Shown piece by piece: positions 17,410-25,375 of a DNA stretch of 64,000 nucleotides (position 1 is its first letter; every line of letters begins with the position of its first letter). Origin of the DNA: an uncultured Paracoccaceae bacterium (GTDB taxonomy: Bacteria; Pseudomonadota; Alphaproteobacteria; Rhodobacterales; Rhodobacteraceae); the NCBI GenBank assembly GCA_947503765.1, contig CANNFA010000002.1, positions 368,501 through 432,500 on the forward strand, written 5' to 3'. The notes below the pieces were generated by a model. The model had not been told where the DNA came from. It made no database searches and worked only from the letters and a program-made list of their open reading frames with translations. A program made the translations under genes and the position numbers.

Positions 17410-18660
17410 ATGGCAGCACCGGGCGAGAATCTGCGGATCAACGGCGAACGTCTTTGGGACGCGCTGATGGAGATGGCGAAGATCGGCCCGGGCGTTGCCG
17501 GCGGCAACAACCGCCAGACCGTCACCGACGAGGACGGCGAGGGGCGCGCATTGTTCCAGAAATGGTGCGAGGCGGCGGGCCTGACCATGGGGCTGGACAC
17601 GATGGGCAACATGTTCGCCCGGCGCGAGGGGACCGACCCGGATGCGCTGCCGGTCTATGTCGGCTCTCATCTCGACACCCAGCCGACGGGCGGCAAGTAT
17701 GACGGTGTGCTGGGCGTTCTGGGCGGGCTGGAGATCATCCGTACCCTGAACGATCTGGACATAAAGACCCGGCATCCGATCGTCGTGACCAACTGGACCA
17801 ACGAGGAAGGCACCCGCTATGCCCCCGCGATGCTGGCGTCGGGCGTGTTCGCCGGGGTGCACGAGCAGGATTGGGCCTATGCGCGCGAGGATGCGGACGG
17901 CAAGGCGTTCGGGGACGAGCTGGAACGCATCGGCTGGAAGGGCGACGAAGAGGTCGGCGCGCGCAAGATGCACGCCTTTTTCGAGCTGCATATCGAACAG
18001 GGCCCGATCCTCGAGGCCGAGGGCAAGGATATCGGCGTCGTCACCCACGGGCAGGGCCTGTCCTGGACGCAGGTCACGATCACCGGCAAGGAATCGCATA
18101 CCGGATCGACCCCGATGCCGATGCGCAAGAATGCCGGGCTGGGCATGGCCAAGGTGCTCGGGCTGGTGGACGAGATCGCGTGGTGGCACAAGCCCGACGC
18201 GGTGGGGGCGGCGGGCCATATCGAGGTCTATCCCAACAGCCGCAACGTGATCCCCGGCAAGGCGGTGTTCACGGTCGATTTCCGCTCTCCGAAACTGGAG
18301 GTGATCCAGGACATGGAGGCGCGGCTTCGGAAAGGCGCGCAGGCGATCTGCGACGAAATGGGGCTGGGCATCGAGTTCGAGAAGGTCGGCGGCTTCGATC
18401 CGGTGGAATTCGATGCGGGCTGCGTGACGGCGGTACGGAACGCGGCCGAGCGGCTGGGCTATTCGCACCGCAACATCATCTCGGGCGCCGGGCACGATGC
18501 CTGCTGGATCAACCGCGTGGCACCGACCGCGATGGTGATGTGCCCCTGCGTGGACGGCTTGAGCCACAACGAGGCCGAAGAGATTTCGCGCGAATGGGCG
18601 ACCGCAGGGGCCGAGGTGCTGCTGCATGCGGTGGTCGAGACGGCGGAGGTGGTAGGGTGA
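17410..18660 (+). CDS. Beta-ureidopropionase (N-carbamoyl-beta-alanine amidohydrolase), M20 type
   Basis: Zn-dependent hydrolase of the hydantoinase/carbamoylase family that splits N-carbamoyl-beta-alanine to beta-alanine, CO2 and ammonia. The 416-residue product is full length. Metal residues fit the family: His87 in GSHLDTQPTGG, Asp98 in GKYDGVLG, and Glu132/Glu133 in TNEEGTRY. SGAGHDACWINRVAPTAMV and LSHNEAE lie near the end. AAAGGAAC precedes the ATG. It sits between the transaminase and dihydropyrimidinase genes, which supports this substrate over N-carbamoyl amino acids. Confidence 0.9.
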   Translation: MAAPGENLRINGERLWDALMEMAKIGPGVAGGNNRQTVTDEDGEGRALFQKWCEAAGLTMGLDTMGNMFARREGTDPDALPVYVGSHLDTQPTGGKYDGVLGVLGGLEIIRTLNDLDIKTRHPIVVTNWTNEEGTRYAPAMLASGVFAGVHEQDWAYAREDADGKAFGDELERIGWKGDEEVGARKMHAFFELHIEQGPILEAEGKDIGVVTHGQGLSWTQVTITGKESHTGSTPMPMRKNAGLGMAKVLGLVDEIAWWHKPDAVGAAGHIEVYPNSRNVIPGKAVFTVDFRSPKLEVIQDMEARLRKGAQAICDEMGLGIEFEKVGGFDPVEFDAGCVTAVRNAAERLGYSHRNIISGAGHDACWINRVAPTAMVMCPCVDGLSHNEAEEISREWATAGAEVLLHAVVETAEVVG

Positions 18661-18675
18661 CATTACTGCATATGT

Positions 18676-18786
18676 CACCCGTCCCGGGCTTGACCCGGGA
18701 CCTCTGCCCTGATGGCCGGCCGGGAGGCCCCGGGTCAAGCCCGGGGCGGGCTCCCGGATCAAGCCCGGGGCGGGCTCCCGGGGCAG
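18676..18786. repeat. REP-like inverted repeat, third copy with extra half unit
   Basis: Starts CACCCGTCCCGGGCTTGACCCGGG and continues to CCCCGGGTCAAGCCCGGGG, then repeats the second half (GGATCAAGCCCGGGGCGGG). Same family as 9879-10060. It lies between the beta-ureidopropionase and GIY-YIG genes. Confidence 0.85.
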
Positions 18787-18837
18787 GCAAGGGGCGTGAG
18801 TCACGCGTTGTTAACCGGGGTCTGCCAACCTGCTGGC

Positions 18838-19119
18838 ATGACGCATTTCGTCTACATCATGGCGTCTCGTCCGGGCGGCGCATTGTATGTTGGCCGCAGC
18901 CGCAACCTTCGCCAGCATGTCGAGGCGCATCGCGCGGGGCTTTCGGCGCATACGGCGAAATACAAGATCAGGACGCTCGTGTGGTTCGAGCCGCACGAAG
19001 ATTTCGAGACGTCGCTGCGGCGCGAGCGCAGCCTGAAACGGTGGCGGCGGGCTTGGAAAGACCTGCTGATCACCGATCTCAATCCGCAGTGGAAAGACAT
19101 GACACACGCCATTCCCTGA
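18838..19119 (+). CDS. GIY-YIG nuclease-fold protein (YhbQ/UPF0213-like)
   Basis: The 93-residue single-domain protein has VYIMASRPGGALYVGRSRNL at residues 5-24, matching the GIY-YIG core with Tyr6 and Tyr17. The later Glu64 in RERSLKRW and Asn82 in LNPQW are further expected catalytic positions. The His usual in the helix region is present as HVEAHR. Function in such small proteins is poorly known (DNA repair or recombination suggested). The start is the ATG at 18838; the upstream extension translates the REP repeat. It splits the pyrimidine gene set and is probably an insertion alongside the repeat. Confidence 0.8.
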   Translation: MTHFVYIMASRPGGALYVGRSRNLRQHVEAHRAGLSAHTAKYKIRTLVWFEPHEDFETSLRRERSLKRWRRAWKDLLITDLNPQWKDMTHAIP

Positions 19120-19177
19120 TCGCCGCCGGTGAGGTCCCGGCGCGTGGCCGGGACGGGTGCGCAACAGGGAGAAGACC

Positions 19178-20635
19178 ATGAGCAAAGTCATCAAGAACGG
19201 AACCATCGTCACCGCCGATCTGACCTACAAGGCGGATGTGCGGATCGAAGGCGGCAAGATCACCGAGATCGGGCCGGACCTGAAGGGGGACGAGACGCTC
19301 GATGCCACCGGCTGCTACGTGATGCCGGGCGGGATCGACCCGCATACCCATCTGGAAATGCCCTTCATGGGCACCTATTCCACCGATGATTTCGAATCCG
19401 GCACCCAGGCGGCCTTGTCGGGCGGCACCACGATGGTGGTCGATTTCGCGCTGCCCAGCCCGGACGGGCAGGGCCTGCTGGACGCGCTTCAGATGTGGGA
19501 CAACAAGTCGGGGCGCGCGGCCTGCGACTATTCCTATCACATGGCGATCACCTGGTGGGGCGAGCAGGTGTTCAACGAGATGGAAACCGTGGTCAAGGAC
19601 CGCGGCATCACCACCTTCAAGCATTTCATGGCCTACAAGGGCGCGCTGATGGTGAATGACGACGAGTTGTTCGCCAGTTTCCAGCGCTGCGCCGAACTGG
19701 GCGCGCTGCCGCTGGTCCATGCCGAGAACGGAGACATCGTCGCCGACCTGTCGGCAAAACTGCTGGCCGAGGGCAATAACGGCCCCGAGGGGCACGCCTA
19801 TTCGCGCCCGCCGCAGGTCGAGGGCGAGGCGACGAACCGCGCGATCATGATCGCCGACATGGCGGGCGTGCCGCTTTATGTCGTGCACGTCTCCTGCGAG
19901 GACAGCCACGAGGCGGTGCGCCGTGCGCGGATGCAGGGCAAGCGGGTTTACGGCGAGCCGCTGATTCAGCATCTGACGCTGGATGAATCCGAGTATTTCA
20001 ACAAGGATTGGGACCATGCCGCGCGCCGCGTCATGTCGCCGCCCTTCCGCAACAAGAAGCATCAGGATAGCCTGTGGGCCGGTCTGCAATCGGGATCGCT
20101 GTCGGTCGTGGCGACCGATCATTGCGCCTTTACCACCGACCAGAAACGCTATGGCGTGGGTGATTTCACCAAGATCCCCAACGGTACCGGCGGGCTGGAG
20201 GACCGGATCCCGATGCTCTGGACCCAAGGGGTGGGGACCGGGCGGCTGACGCCGAACGAATTCGTCGCCGCCACCTCGACAAACATCGCCAAGATCCTGA
20301 ACTGCTACCCGAAAAAGGGCGCGATCCTGGTCGGGGCGGATGCCGATATCCTGGTTCTGGACCCCGAGAAGGAAAAGACCATCACGGCGGCCAGCCAGGT
20401 ATCGGCCATTGATTACAACGTGTTCGAGGGCAAGCATGTCAAGGGCCTGCCGCGTTTCGTGCTGACCCGCGGCAAGGTCGCGGTGATGGACGGCGATCTG
20501 CAGGCCGAGGTGGGCCACGGCGAATTCGTCAAGCGAGAGCCGGTGAACCCGGTCAACAAGGCGCTGTCCTCGTGGAAGGAACTGACCGCGCCGCGCAAGG
20601 TCGAACGCACGGGGATCCCGGCGAGCGGGGTTTGA
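19178..20635 (+). CDS. Dihydropyrimidinase
   Basis: Opens dihydrouracil/dihydrothymine to N-carbamoyl-beta-amino acids. The 485-residue amidohydrolase has metal ligands His56 and His58 (DPHTHLEMPF), the carboxylated lysine Lys154 (FMAYKGALM), HAENGD at 181 and ATDHCAF near 317. CAGGGAGAAGACC precedes the ATG at 19178, which begins the conserved MSKVIKNGTIVTAD. Together with 17410 and 15985 it gives three of the four steps of the reductive pathway. Dihydropyrimidine dehydrogenase is not in the window. Confidence 0.93.
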   Translation: MSKVIKNGTIVTADLTYKADVRIEGGKITEIGPDLKGDETLDATGCYVMPGGIDPHTHLEMPFMGTYSTDDFESGTQAALSGGTTMVVDFALPSPDGQGLLDALQMWDNKSGRAACDYSYHMAITWWGEQVFNEMETVVKDRGITTFKHFMAYKGALMVNDDELFASFQRCAELGALPLVHAENGDIVADLSAKLLAEGNNGPEGHAYSRPPQVEGEATNRAIMIADMAGVPLYVVHVSCEDSHEAVRRARMQGKRVYGEPLIQHLTLDESEYFNKDWDHAARRVMSPPFRNKKHQDSLWAGLQSGSLSVVATDHCAFTTDQKRYGVGDFTKIPNGTGGLEDRIPMLWTQGVGTGRLTPNEFVAATSTNIAKILNCYPKKGAILVGADADILVLDPEKEKTITAASQVSAIDYNVFEGKHVKGLPRFVLTRGKVAVMDGDLQAEVGHGEFVKREPVNPVNKALSSWKELTAPRKVERTGIPASGV

Positions 20636-20675
20636 GAATGCCGCGCGCGCATCGTGGACGGAACAGCGGCCGCTG

Positions 20676-21107
20676 ATGCCGGGCAGTTCGGTCAAGGGCG
20701 TGCTGGAGGCCGCCCTCTACGTGGATGACCTCGACGCGGCCGCCGGGTTCTACGGCGGGCTTCTGGGGCTGGACGAAATCCTGCGGGTAGATGACAGGCA
20801 CGTCTTTTTCCGCTGCGGCGCGACGGTGCTGCTGTGTTTCATCGCCGCCGAGACCCGCAAACCCACGGACAATCCGCGCCTGCCGGTGCCTCCGCATGGC
20901 GCGGACGGGGCGGGGCATGTCTGCCTGGCGATGGACGCACAGGCGCTTGACGCCTGCGCCGCGCGGCTCGAAGCTGCGGGGGTGGAGATCGAGGCGGATT
21001 TTACCTGGCCGAACGGGGCGCGGTCGATCTATGTGCGCGATCCGGCGGGCAATTCGGTGGAATTCTCCGAGCCGCGATTGTGGGGACTGGAGGGGGCATA
21101 TGGCTGA
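20676..21107 (+). CDS. VOC-family protein in the pyrimidine operon
   Basis: The 143-residue single VOC fold contains EAALYVDDLDAAAGFYGGLLGL at the start, GHVCLAMDAQALDACAARLE in the middle and IYVRDPAGNSVEFSEPRLWG at the end. The His/Glu pattern fits a metal-binding glyoxalase/dioxygenase-like protein. The substrate is unknown. It lies 40 bases after dihydropyrimidinase and 15 bases before an ABC transporter ATPase, so it is almost certainly cotranscribed. A role in handling a reactive semialdehyde is conceivable but unproven. Confidence 0.78.
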   Translation: MPGSSVKGVLEAALYVDDLDAAAGFYGGLLGLDEILRVDDRHVFFRCGATVLLCFIAAETRKPTDNPRLPVPPHGADGAGHVCLAMDAQALDACAARLEAAGVEIEADFTWPNGARSIYVRDPAGNSVEFSEPRLWGLEGAYG

Positions 21108-21122
21108 CGGGACGGTGAACGC

Positions 21123-21899
21123 GTGACAGTTGTGAAAGCGGACGATCTGGCGCTGACGTTCCAGACGAATGACGGGCCTGTTCATGCCCTGGCCGATGTG
21201 AACCTGACCGTCGAGAAGGGCGATTTCGTGTCCTTCATCGGCCCGTCGGGCTGCGGCAAGACCACCTTTCTGCGCTGCATCGCCGGGCTGGAGACGCCGA
21301 CCGGCGGCAGTCTGACGGTCAACGGGATGACCCCGGACGAGGCCCGCCGCAGCCGGGCCTACGGCTACGTGTTCCAGGCGGCGGGGCTGTATCCGTGGCG
21401 TACCATTGCCGGCAACGTGCGCCTGCCGCTGGAGATCATGGGCTATTCGCGCGCCGAGATGGCCGAGCGGATCGCCCGCGTTCTGGAATTGGTCGAACTG
21501 TCGGGCTTCGAGAAGAAATACCCCTGGCAGCTGTCGGGCGGCATGCAGCAGCGTGCCTCGATCGCGCGCGCGCTGGCCTTCGACGCCGATATCCTGCTGA
21601 TGGACGAGCCGTTCGGCGCGCTGGACGAGATCGTGCGCGACCACCTGAACGAGCAGCTTCTGAAGCTGTGGGCGCGCACCGAGAAGACGATCTGCTTCGT
21701 CACCCATTCGATCCCCGAGGCGGTGTACCTGTCGACCCGGATCGTGGTGATGTCGCCGCGCCCCGGCCGGATCACCGACGTGATCGAAAGCCCGCTGCCG
21801 CGCGAGCGGCCGCTGGACATCCGCGACAGCACCCAGTTTCTCGAAGTCGCGCATCGGGTGCGTGAAGGATTGCGCGCGGGCCATGCCTATGACCAGTAG
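21123..21899 (+). CDS. ABC transporter ATPase, NitT/TauT type
   Basis: Energising subunit of the importer encoded by the next four genes. The 258-residue protein has Walker A GPSGCGKTT (40-48), Q-loop VFQAAGLYPW, signature LSGGMQQRASIARAL and Walker B ILLMDEPFGALDE, all as in NitT/TauT/ThiZ ATPases. The start is GTG at 21123; no strong ribosome binding site is visible, so translation may be coupled to the VOC gene ending 15 bases before. The substrate is inferred as pyrimidine or a related heterocycle from the NMT1-type binding protein and the operon. Confidence 0.88.
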   Translation: MTVVKADDLALTFQTNDGPVHALADVNLTVEKGDFVSFIGPSGCGKTTFLRCIAGLETPTGGSLTVNGMTPDEARRSRAYGYVFQAAGLYPWRTIAGNVRLPLEIMGYSRAEMAERIARVLELVELSGFEKKYPWQLSGGMQQRASIARALAFDADILLMDEPFGALDEIVRDHLNEQLLKLWARTEKTICFVTHSIPEAVYLSTRIVVMSPRPGRITDVIESPLPRERPLDIRDSTQFLEVAHRVREGLRAGHAYDQ

Positions 21900-22128
21900 C
21901 CGCCCCTTTCCCACGCTGCGCCACTGGCTGCTGATCGGTGCGGCGGCGCTGTGGCTGGTGCTGGCGGCGATCTGGTTCGCGGCGGATCCGGGCGGTGCCG
22001 CGCGCACGACCTGGCTGACCCTTGCCGTTGCGGTGCTGCCGCTGCTGATCGCATACGAATTGTCGACGATGGCGCTTCGCTGGGTGCGCCGGCGGCGGGA
22101 TCTGGGGCAGGGGCGGGGCGATGCGTAA
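21889..22128 (+). CDS. Small membrane protein inside the ABC operon
   Basis: The 79-residue product has two hydrophobic segments (about 8-30 and 38-58) and a basic tail RWVRRRRD. It overlaps the end of the ATPase gene by 11 bases and the next permease gene by 8 bases, so all three are tightly coupled. ATG at 21883 is an alternative start. I do not recognise a family; it may be an accessory subunit of the transporter. Confidence 0.65.
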   Translation: MTSSRPFPTLRHWLLIGAAALWLVLAAIWFAADPGGAARTTWLTLAVAVLPLLIAYELSTMALRWVRRRRDLGQGRGDA

Positions 22129-22978
22129 CCTGTTTCCGATCCTGACCGTTCTCGCCGCGATTGTGGGTCTGTGGTACCTGGGCGCGGTCTGGATGAATTC
22201 GGCCTGGACGCTGGACCGGGCCGAGGGGCCGCTGAGTTTCACCGAAGTGGTGCGCGACACCATGAGCCAGGACCGCCCGCGCCTGCCCGCGCCGCACCAG
22301 GTGGCGGCGGAGCTGTACGATACCGTGATCGACAAGAAGGTGACGTCGAAGCGCAGCCTCGTCTATCACGGCTGGATCACCCTGCGCTCGACGCTGACGG
22401 GCTTTGCGCTGGGCACGCTGATCGGCATCCTGATGGCGGTCGGCATCGTCTATTCGCGGACCGCGAACATGAGCCTGATGCCCTGGGCGATCATCTCGCA
22501 GACCGTGCCCATCGTGGCGCTCGCGCCGATGATCATCGTGCTCATGGCGGCCATCGGTGTCGAGGGGCGGGCGGTGCCGAAGGCGATCATCTCGGCCTAT
22601 CTGTGTTATTTTCCGGTGCTGGTCGGCATGGTCAAGGGGCTGCGCGCGCCGGATCGGGCGCAGCTTGACCTGATGGACACCTACAGCGCGAATGGCTGGC
22701 AGACGTTCTGGAAGCTGCGGCTGCCATCATCGGTGCCGTATCTCTTCACCTCGCTCAAGATCGGCATCGCGGCGGCGCTGGTGGGCACCATCGTCGGCGA
22801 ATTGCCGACCGGCGCGGTCCAGGGGCTGGGCGCGCGGATCCTGATCGGCGACCAGTTCGGCCAGCCGATCATGATCTGGGCGGCGCTGTCCGCCGCGGCC
22901 GTGCTGGCCGGTATCCTCGTGACGGTGGTGGCTGCGGTGCAGACGGGGCTGATGCGGCGGATGGGGTTCGCGCAATGA
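22121..22978 (+). CDS. ABC transporter permease, NitT/TauT type
   Basis: The 285-residue inner-membrane protein has about six TM segments and the permease loop near residues 185-205 (LDLMDTYSANGWQTFWKLRLPSS split over the EAA region, ending in LRLPSSVPYLF). The N-terminus carries an insertion of about 50 residues between TM1 and TM2. It starts inside the end of the preceding small gene. With the second permease at 23046 it likely forms a heterodimeric channel. Confidence 0.87.
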   Translation: MRNLFPILTVLAAIVGLWYLGAVWMNSAWTLDRAEGPLSFTEVVRDTMSQDRPRLPAPHQVAAELYDTVIDKKVTSKRSLVYHGWITLRSTLTGFALGTLIGILMAVGIVYSRTANMSLMPWAIISQTVPIVALAPMIIVLMAAIGVEGRAVPKAIISAYLCYFPVLVGMVKGLRAPDRAQLDLMDTYSANGWQTFWKLRLPSSVPYLFTSLKIGIAAALVGTIVGELPTGAVQGLGARILIGDQFGQPIMIWAALSAAAVLAGILVTVVAAVQTGLMRRMGFAQ

Positions 22979-23001
22979 CGGGGGCGGGGCAGAGATGCAA
23001 A

Positions 23002-23034
23002 GCCTCCGGCGGGAGTGTTTTCGCCAGGATGAAG
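23002..23034. repeat. Candidate dispersed intergenic phrase
   Basis: A 33-base stretch beginning GCCTCCGGCGGGAGTGTTTT and ending CCAGGATGAAG precedes the second permease; its GAAGG end continues into the ribosome binding site. I recall very similar phrases (GCCTCCGGCGGGAGTATTT) before many Rhodobacteraceae genes, but this window contains only one copy, so the repeat status rests on memory. Confidence 0.4.
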
Positions 23035-23045
23035 GAGCGCGCGCA

Positions 23046-23894
23046 ATGGGGCTGGTGATCGCGGCGCTGGTTCTGTGGGGCGCCGGATGGATGATGAACA
23101 TGGCCATCGCGGCCTCGCCCAGGCGCACCACCCTTGCGGCGCGCGTCGCGGTGCCGGTGATCTTCGGGATCACTGTGCTGGTGATGTGGGAGCTGCTGGT
23201 ACGGGGGCTGGGGGTGTCGCCGATCATCCTGCCCGCGCCCTCGGCCATTGCCGGCGCCTTTGCCGAGCAGACGCACACCTTGTGGCTGGATTTCCGGCAG
23301 ACGGTCCTGAAGGGTGCGCTGTCGGGGTTCTTCATCGGCTGCGCCGCCGCCTTCGCCGCCGCGCTGGCCATCGACCGGGTGCCGTTCCTGCAGCGCGGGC
23401 TGCTGCCGATCGGCAATTTCGTGGCCGCGCTGCCGATCATCGGCGTCGCGCCGATCATGGTGGGCTGGTTCGGGTTCGACTGGGAATCGAAGGCGGCGGT
23501 GGTGGTCGTGATGGTGTTCTTTCCGATGCTGATCAACACCGTGCAGGGGCTGGCCGACACCACGGCGATGCAGCGCGACCTGATGAAGACCTATTCGGCC
23601 GGCTACTGGCAGAGCCTGTTCAAGCTGCGCCTGCCGGCCGCGCTGCCGTTCATCTTCAACGGGCTGAAGATTTCCACGACCCTGGCGCTGATCGGGGCCA
23701 TCGTGGCCGAGTATTTCGGGTCTCCGACCCATGGCATGGGATTTCGGATCTCGACAGAGGTGGGGCGGCTGGGGCTAGATATGGTCTGGGCCGAGATCAC
23801 GGCCGCCGCCATTGCCGGCACATGTTTCTACGGGGTGGTGGCACTGATCGAACGGGGGCTGACCTTCTGGCATCCCTCGCAACGCAGCGGGTGA
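23046..23894 (+). CDS. ABC transporter permease, NitT/TauT type (second)
   Basis: The 282-residue membrane protein has six or seven TM segments and the conserved loop DLMKTYSAGYWQSLFKLRLP followed by LPFIFNGLKIS. ATG 23046 follows GAAGGAG and begins a hydrophobic segment; a 17-codon upstream extension translates the intergenic phrase. It pairs with the permease at 22121 and the binding protein at 23926. Confidence 0.88.
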   Translation: MGLVIAALVLWGAGWMMNMAIAASPRRTTLAARVAVPVIFGITVLVMWELLVRGLGVSPIILPAPSAIAGAFAEQTHTLWLDFRQTVLKGALSGFFIGCAAAFAAALAIDRVPFLQRGLLPIGNFVAALPIIGVAPIMVGWFGFDWESKAAVVVVMVFFPMLINTVQGLADTTAMQRDLMKTYSAGYWQSLFKLRLPAALPFIFNGLKISTTLALIGAIVAEYFGSPTHGMGFRISTEVGRLGLDMVWAEITAAAIAGTCFYGVVALIERGLTFWHPSQRSG

Positions 23895-23925
23895 CCGCGA
23901 CAAAGGCAACAGGGAGGAGAAGACG

Positions 23926-24927
23926 ATGATGAAACGGATGATGACCGGCGCGCTGGCGCTGGGGATGGGGCTGGCAGGTGCCGCCGCGCAGGCCGCGGAC
24001 GAGCTGACGCTGCAACTGAAATGGGTCACGCAGGGCCAGTTCGCGGGCTATTACGTGGCCAAGGAAAAGGGCTTCTACGAGGAAGAGGACCTTGACGTCA
24101 CGATCAAGCCGGGCGGGCCGGACATCGCGCCCGAACAGGTGATCGCCGGCGGCGGCGCCGATGTGATCACGACCTGGATGGCGGCGGCGCTGGCCGCGCG
24201 CGAACGCGGGCTGCCGCTGGTCAACATCGCGCAACCGTTCAAGAAGGGCGGCCTGCAGCTGACCTGCCTGAAGGAAAGCGGCGTCGAAAGCCCCGACGAT
24301 TTCCCCGGCCGGACGCTGGGCGTCTGGTTCTTCGGCAACGAATACCCGTTCTACGCCTGGATGGCCAAGCTGGGCATTCCGACCGATGGCGGCGAGGATG
24401 GCGTCACGGTGCTCAAGCAGGCGTTCAACGTGAATGCGCTGCTGAACAAGCAGGCCGATTGCATTTCCGTGATGACCTACAACGAGTACGGCCAGGTTCT
24501 GCAGGCCGGGATCACCGAGGATGAGCTGGTCACGTTCAACTACCTCGAGGAAGGCATGGGGATGCTGGAGGACGGGCTTTATGTCCTCGAAGAGCATCTT
24601 GAAGACCCCGAATTCGTCGACAAGATGGTGCGCTTCGTGCGCGCGTCGATGAAGGGCTGGGAGTATGCCGCCGAAAACCCCGAGGAAGCCGCCGAAATCG
24701 TGGTCGAGGCGGACGAGACCGGCGCGCAGAGCTATGAGCTGCAATTCTTCGGGGTGAAGGAAATCGCCAAGCTGACCGAAGGTTCCACCGGAGAGCTTGA
24801 CCCGGCGGATTTCGAGCAGACCGTGGCCACGCTGCTGTCCGCCGTGTCCGAGGAAAACCCCGCCATCACCAAGGAGCCGGATGAGGGCGCCTGGACGCAC
24901 GCGATCACCGACAAGGTTCTGGAATAA
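23926..24927 (+). CDS. Periplasmic binding protein, NMT1/THI5-like (putative pyrimidine importer)
   Basis: The 333-residue protein has a signal peptide ending AAAQA (about residue 23), then the NMT1/ThiY pattern LKWVTQGQFAGYYVAKEKGF, GGADVITTWMAAALAARERG and GNEYPFYAWMAKL. Binding proteins of this family take up pyrimidine-like rings (thiamine precursors) or riboflavin. In a RutR-linked operon the best guess is uracil, thymine or a related base. GGGAGGAG precedes tandem ATG codons. A terminator follows. Confidence 0.87.
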   Translation: MMKRMMTGALALGMGLAGAAAQAADELTLQLKWVTQGQFAGYYVAKEKGFYEEEDLDVTIKPGGPDIAPEQVIAGGGADVITTWMAAALAARERGLPLVNIAQPFKKGGLQLTCLKESGVESPDDFPGRTLGVWFFGNEYPFYAWMAKLGIPTDGGEDGVTVLKQAFNVNALLNKQADCISVMTYNEYGQVLQAGITEDELVTFNYLEEGMGMLEDGLYVLEEHLEDPEFVDKMVRFVRASMKGWEYAAENPEEAAEIVVEADETGAQSYELQFFGVKEIAKLTEGSTGELDPADFEQTVATLLSAVSEENPAITKEPDEGAWTHAITDKVLE

Positions 24928-24957
24928 CGCCCGGAACTGTCGCGGAAGGACCGGAAA

Positions 24958-24984
24958 GGGGCGGCCGCAAGGGCCGCCCTTTTT
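24958..24984 (+). terminator. Terminator of the pyrimidine/ABC operon
   Basis: GGGCGGCC and GGCCGCCC form a stem around a GCAAG loop, followed by TTTTT. It lies about 30 bases after the binding protein stop. Confidence 0.8.
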
Positions 24985-25004
24985 CATGCCGTAATTTCAT
25001 TTGG

Positions 25005-25274
25005 TTACGGGCAGGGCGCGGTATAGAACGTGCCGTCGCCGCGCGCATAGGCGCAGAACCCGTTCGGCGCGTGGCGCGCCACCACCTCTCCCGGCGGGGC
25101 GCTTTCCAGATCGGTGGTAATCGTCCAGCCGCTTTCCTGCAAGGCCGCGGGGGTGATCGAGCCGAAGCCGCGAACGCTGTTGCGCGCGGTGTCGTCCTCT
25201 GTGCCGCTGAACATGCCGCAGGCGGACAGCGCCGCGCTGGCAGCGACCAGCATGGCCGGGCCGAGTAATTTCAT
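25005..25274 (-). CDS. Small lipoprotein, unknown function
   Basis: The 89-residue product has a type II signal peptide with lipobox LSAC (Cys19). The mature part contains ESGWTITTD and a C-terminal YARGDGTFYTAPCP with two cysteines (FCAYA and APCP) that could form a disulfide. GGAGG precedes the ATG. A longer ORF upstream is shadow sequence. It converges on the ABC operon terminator. No family recognised. Confidence 0.7.
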   Translation of the reverse strand: MKLLGPAMLVAASAALSACGMFSGTEDDTARNSVRGFGSITPAALQESGWTITTDLESAPPGEVVARHAPNGFCAYARGDGTFYTAPCP

Positions 25275-25375
25275 CGCGTGTCGCCTCCTGCGGCCGAATA
25301 CGCGGCAACGGATGCTGCCGCCCCGATCAAACGCGCCGGTGCGCGGGCCGGTTCCCGAACCGGGCGGGCCACCCA

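Noticed and set aside
15940-18804. 954-codon minus-strand frame opposite the transaminase and ureidopropionase genes
   Set aside because: Low-complexity shadow composition; it crosses a REP repeat and several real genes on the other strand.
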